From Tetmemena sp. SeJ-2015 (taxonomy: Eukaryota > Ciliophora > Spirotrichea > Sporadotrichida > Oxytrichidae), in the NCBI GenBank assembly GCA_027382625.1, contig JAJKFJ010016031.1, positions 1-10,290 on the forward strand: a DNA stretch of 10,290 nucleotides, read 5' to 3'. Position 1 is the first letter of the stretch, and the number at the start of each line of letters is the position of its first letter. Shown here one piece after another: positions 9,201 through 10,290 of the stretch. The position numbers and the translations under genes were made by a program. A model generated the notes under the pieces. The model worked only from the letters and a program-made list of their open reading frames with translations. It did not search any database and was not told where the DNA came from.

Positions 9201-9286
9201 TATTTTAGGAAAGACAAAATAAATCCTAGGTTGATACTGAAATTATATATAAACGGGCACAACTGATTAAGGAGTTACGCCTGTGA
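6245..9286 (+). CDS. Cytosolic carboxypeptidase, M14 family (Nna1/AGBL-like)
   Basis: Zinc metallopeptidase of the cytosolic carboxypeptidase family, known for removing glutamates from tubulin tails and polyglutamylated proteins, a central activity in cilia. Joined segments give about 878 codons, ATG 6245 to TGA 9284. The family N-domain is at 6920-7480 (FDSIFESGNL, NDINTKGHTQWFYFK, NLCKAKSLYQQGMK, YYSLSFSYTFPSG, IYLAHSIPYTYS). The peptidase domain is at 7700-8400: ITSRVHPGES (zinc His and Glu), GNYRCSL and CDLNRKW (substrate-binding Arg/Asn), LDMHGHSIKKNVFQYGN (third zinc His) and FTLEASFAG (catalytic Glu). Every key residue is present. The N-terminus is Pro/Gln-rich and the C-terminal ~230 residues are acidic then Q/N/K-rich, probably disordered. 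About ten interruptions of 15-109 bp break the frame. The peptidase core is certain; the first and last exon joins are less so. Confidence 0.9.
6403..6511 (+). other. Interruption 1 of the carboxypeptidase gene, probable intron
   Basis: The frame changes from 2 (NGQQPPQAPPL) to 0 (FKLNEYVQNKQENIV). An intron from GTAAGT at 6403 to TTTTTTAG at 6511 (109 nt), or to TTATAG at 6490, fits. A 61-bp IES with pointer AAACT (6437/6498) is also in frame and keeps more protein. The sequence alone does not decide. Confidence 0.5.
6710..6735. other. Interruption 2, 26-bp IES candidate, pointer TAAT
   Basis: TAAT at 6710-6713 and 6736-6739. Excision changes frame 0 to 2 and yields SYIFGRTNEYAAVKKNLQ, keeping well-formed protein on both sides. 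A 23-nt GT...AG intron at 6735-6757 gives the same frame but loses NEYAAVK. Confidence 0.55.
7047..7081 (+). other. Interruption 3, 35-nt spliceosomal intron
   Basis: GTAAAC...TTATAG splits a Trp codon (T|GG). Removal gives the family signature HTQWFYFK. No pointer repeat explains the junction, so this is a genuine GT-AG intron. Confidence 0.85.
7288..7310 (+). other. Interruption 4, 23-nt probable intron
   Basis: GTTTTA...CTGAG; removal joins DYS to KPYYSLSFSYTFP as expected for the family. The 3' end could also be at 7313 (26 nt), which drops one Lys. Confidence 0.65.
8078..8114 (+). other. Interruption 5, 37-nt spliceosomal intron
   Basis: GTAAAT...TTATAG; removal gives the conserved HGHSIKKNVFQYGN directly after the third zinc ligand. 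The splice signals and the family match leave little doubt. Confidence 0.9.
8249..8271. other. Interruption 6, 23-bp IES, pointer ATTG
   Basis: ATTG at 8249-8252 and 8272-8275. The segment is AT-rich, holds an in-frame TGA and has no GT start or AG end. Excising 23 bp gives FSFQDCSFSMPKSKESTAR, the expected family stretch (F-S-F-x-D-C-x-F...K-S-K-E). This is the cleanest case of DNA-level removal in the window. Confidence 0.75.
8560..8579. other. Interruption 7, 20-bp IES candidate, pointer ATTAG
   Basis: ATTAG at 8560-8564 and 8580-8584; removal skips a TGA and gives VYDQLDGDDSDGTSDEE. A 23-nt intron at 8566-8588 (GTTGAT...GTTAG) would also work and gives YDQNGDDSDG. Confidence 0.55.
8756..8817. 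other. Interruption 8, boundaries unresolved, contains in-frame TGA
   Basis: The frame is the same on both sides of the TGA at 8768-8770. Either a 15-bp segment with pointer TTG (8756/8771) or a 51-nt intron GTGATT...TTTAG (8767-8817) removes it. Both leave NSGIIVKKKKNIIPASNQQ downstream in frame. If neither is removed, the protein would end here. Confidence 0.4.
8961..9031 (+). other. Interruption 9, 71-nt spliceosomal intron
   Basis: CAAG|GTAAGT start and TGTATAG end; removal gives KTKFQ-EFTSKVIKESMEHPQ. The 5' site is a strong consensus. Confidence 0.75.
9159..9204. other. Interruption 10, 46-bp IES candidate, pointer TTAG
   Basis: TTAG at 9159-9162 and 9205-9208, no GT-AG signals. Excision shifts frame 1 to 2 and gives SQIKTQERQNKSQVDTEII, then IYKRAQLIKELRL and TGA at 9284. 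Without it the reading would stop at 9232. Confidence 0.5.
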
Positions 9287-9355
9287 ATTAACTTTAAATC
9301 TATTAAGTAATTATATGCCCTATTAGGGGGTACTCTTAATTCCTAATTAATTAAT
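9287..9355. promoter_or_regulatory. Intergenic spacer with GGGGG motif
   Basis: It separates the carboxypeptidase stop from the next gene. It holds TATATGCC, CCCTATTAGGGGG (a short palindrome) and CTTAATTCCTAATTAATTA. The same words in the same order occur at about 98-135 upstream of the first gene, suggesting a shared boundary or promoter element. Confidence 0.4.
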
Positions 9356-9365
9356 TATATATAAA
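9356..9365 (+). promoter_or_regulatory. TATA-like box before the third gene
   Basis: TATATATAAA stands about 44-53 bases before the ATG chosen at 9409. In DNA this AT-rich the word could arise by chance. An identical 15-bp context, AATTATATATAAACG, also lies at 9241-9255 in the end of the carboxypeptidase. Confidence 0.35.
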
Positions 9366-9408
9366 CGCATTATATTGAGAAAAAAAATTTAAGTAAAAAT
9401 AGATATTA

Positions 9409-10290
9409 ATGTAATCTTAAAGAATCCTCTAGACCCAATTAAGAAGGATCATAAAATCTGAAGGTTGGATAATATTTAAAATATTTTATCTGACAAGGAT
9501 ACTCTATTGAAAAGTTAATATCCAATCATAAATTAATCTATGCCAAAAATTTTTTTATATAAAAGATTCGAATAAGAATATAGTAGATTTTGCAGAATTA
9601 AATATACTCTCTGCAATTTGATTTTAGTCAAGACATGGTATTGTGCTTTTTAATAAGCTTATTCCTTATTTTGATTAATTGAATATAAATAATCAATCCT
9701 TACAAAGCACTACAAAAAATTCACGGATTCAGTTAAATTCTTAGCAAGAGGGTGAAAACTAAGAACAGTACAATTCCTAAATTGCAAATAAAATAACGCC
9801 GCAGAGGCAAATTATACTTAAATAAAACAATCCAAGCATAACTTTGAAACAGAAATAAATAGAAGGAAACAATTAGCATTCTAAAAATGTGTCGATAGTT
9901 TCTTATTTTGAGCTCAGTGAAATGTCCACTCCCATACCCAGAGACTCAAAGGGAAATCAATTGCCTATCTCAAACAGTAAATTGATAAGTTAGATTAACA
10001 AGCATAATTAGGCAATTGGAAATAATCATATGAATATGGAAAATGAATTTAAAAATTCTGGCTAATTAACAAATGAAGCTTTTAACATCATCACTAGCTA
10101 AGCAACAGTCCATGCTTTTTATCATTTAATCTATTTATTTTTTCTTCATATTCACAGCATTAGTGAAATTCTATATTTCTGAACGACAAGATTTCCCATA
10201 AACAGAGCTAGAATCATTCTCAAGCAGAGTTAAATTCTTAAGATGTATCTCTTTCGAGATAAGAAAGCCCTGACATTCAAATTATTAAAT
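9409..10290 (+). CDS. Unidentified Gln/Asn/Ser-rich gene, 3' end outside window
   Basis: From ATG 9409, excision at three direct-repeat pairs gives one frame to the window edge: MQSQRILQTQLRRIIKSDK, then DTLLKSQYPIINQSMPKIF, KRFEQEYSRFQSRHGIVLF, NKLIPYFDQLNINNQS and a long polar part (VSIVSYFELSEMSTPIPRD, QAELNSQDVSLSRQESPD). The N-terminal ~90 residues contain hydrophobic positions and may fold; the rest is low-complexity. I recognise no family. Two other frames are also open in 9370-9450, so the start is the weakest part. TATA-like sequence and the preceding TGA of the carboxypeptidase support an independent gene rather than a continuation. Confidence 0.55.
9456..9487. other. Candidate IES, 32 bp, pointer ATCTGA
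   Basis: ATCTGA at 9456-9461 and 9488-9493 flanks AT-rich DNA. Excision joins LRRIIKS to DKDTLLKSQYP in frame. The segment contains in-frame stops otherwise. A 34-nt GT...AG intron at 9464-9497 in another upstream frame is the competing view. Confidence 0.5.
9586..9619. other. Candidate IES, 34 bp, pointer GATTTT
   Basis: GATTTT at 9586-9591 and 9620-9625. Excision shifts frame 0 to 1 and joins FEQEYSRF to QSRHGIVLFNKLIPYFD. There is no GT-AG alternative with the right length at this junction. Confidence 0.65.
10053..10165. other. Candidate IES, 113 bp, pointer AAATTCT
   Basis: AAATTCT at 10053-10059 and 10166-10172. Excision has the right length and gives ENEFKNSIFLNDKISHKQS. It would discard a stretch that looks coding (GQLTNEAFNIITSQAT), so an 83-nt intron at 10108-10190 (GTCCAT...ACAAG) is a fair alternative. 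Confidence 0.45.

Noticed and set aside
9232..9234. TGA as the end of the carboxypeptidase
   Set aside because: Excision at the TTAG pair leads to a better-formed C-terminus ending at 9284. The earlier stop remains possible if that segment is kept.
9251..9318. tRNA-like fold starting GGGCACA and ending TATGCCC
   Set aside because: An imperfect outer stem exists, but the D, anticodon and T arms with their invariant bases are missing, and it overlaps the carboxypeptidase end.

Overview
The window looks like germline (micronuclear) DNA of a ciliate that reads TAA and TAG as glutamine and uses TGA as its only stop. A cytosolic carboxypeptidase is recognisable with a complete active site only if TAA/TAG are read as Gln. 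The coding stretches are cut by short AT-rich segments. Most of these lack GT...AG ends and are flanked by 3-7 bp direct repeats. Removing the segment plus one repeat copy restores the frame each time, which is what internal eliminated sequences (IESs) with pointers look like in spirotrich-type ciliates. I cannot name the species; an Oxytricha/Stylonychia-like germline is an inference.

Layout. 1-120: a GC-rich patch of perfect hairpins, unlike its surroundings. 153-2172 (+): a Gln/Asn-rich protein gene of unknown function, split by five candidate IESs (149, 33, 25, 104 and 527 bp). 2163-6242: about 4.1 kb bounded by imperfect inverted repeats and probably mobile or eliminated DNA. Inside it lie a 1.93-kb unit with 63-bp inverted ends that carries a decayed minus-strand GNAT-type acetyltransferase gene (2415-4141), about 0.86 kb with nothing I recognise, and an 811-bp non-autonomous transposon with ~140-bp terminal inverted repeats and an 8-bp target duplication (5180-5990).

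6245-9286 (+): a cytosolic carboxypeptidase (M14 family, Nna1/AGBL type), the best-identified gene. It has all catalytic residues and about ten short interruptions, a mixture of true GT-AG introns and IES-like segments. The reconstruction gives about 878 codons. 9287-9408: a short intergenic stretch with a TATA-like box and partial resemblance to the start of the window. 9409-10290 (+): the 5' part of a third, unidentified Gln/Asn/Ser-rich gene with three candidate IESs, running off the window.

The three plus-strand genes show no obvious functional link. The carboxypeptidase probably trims glutamates from tubulin tails in cilia. The theme of the window is genome rearrangement: somatic genes built from short segments, set among transposon-like DNA that would be discarded when the macronucleus develops.
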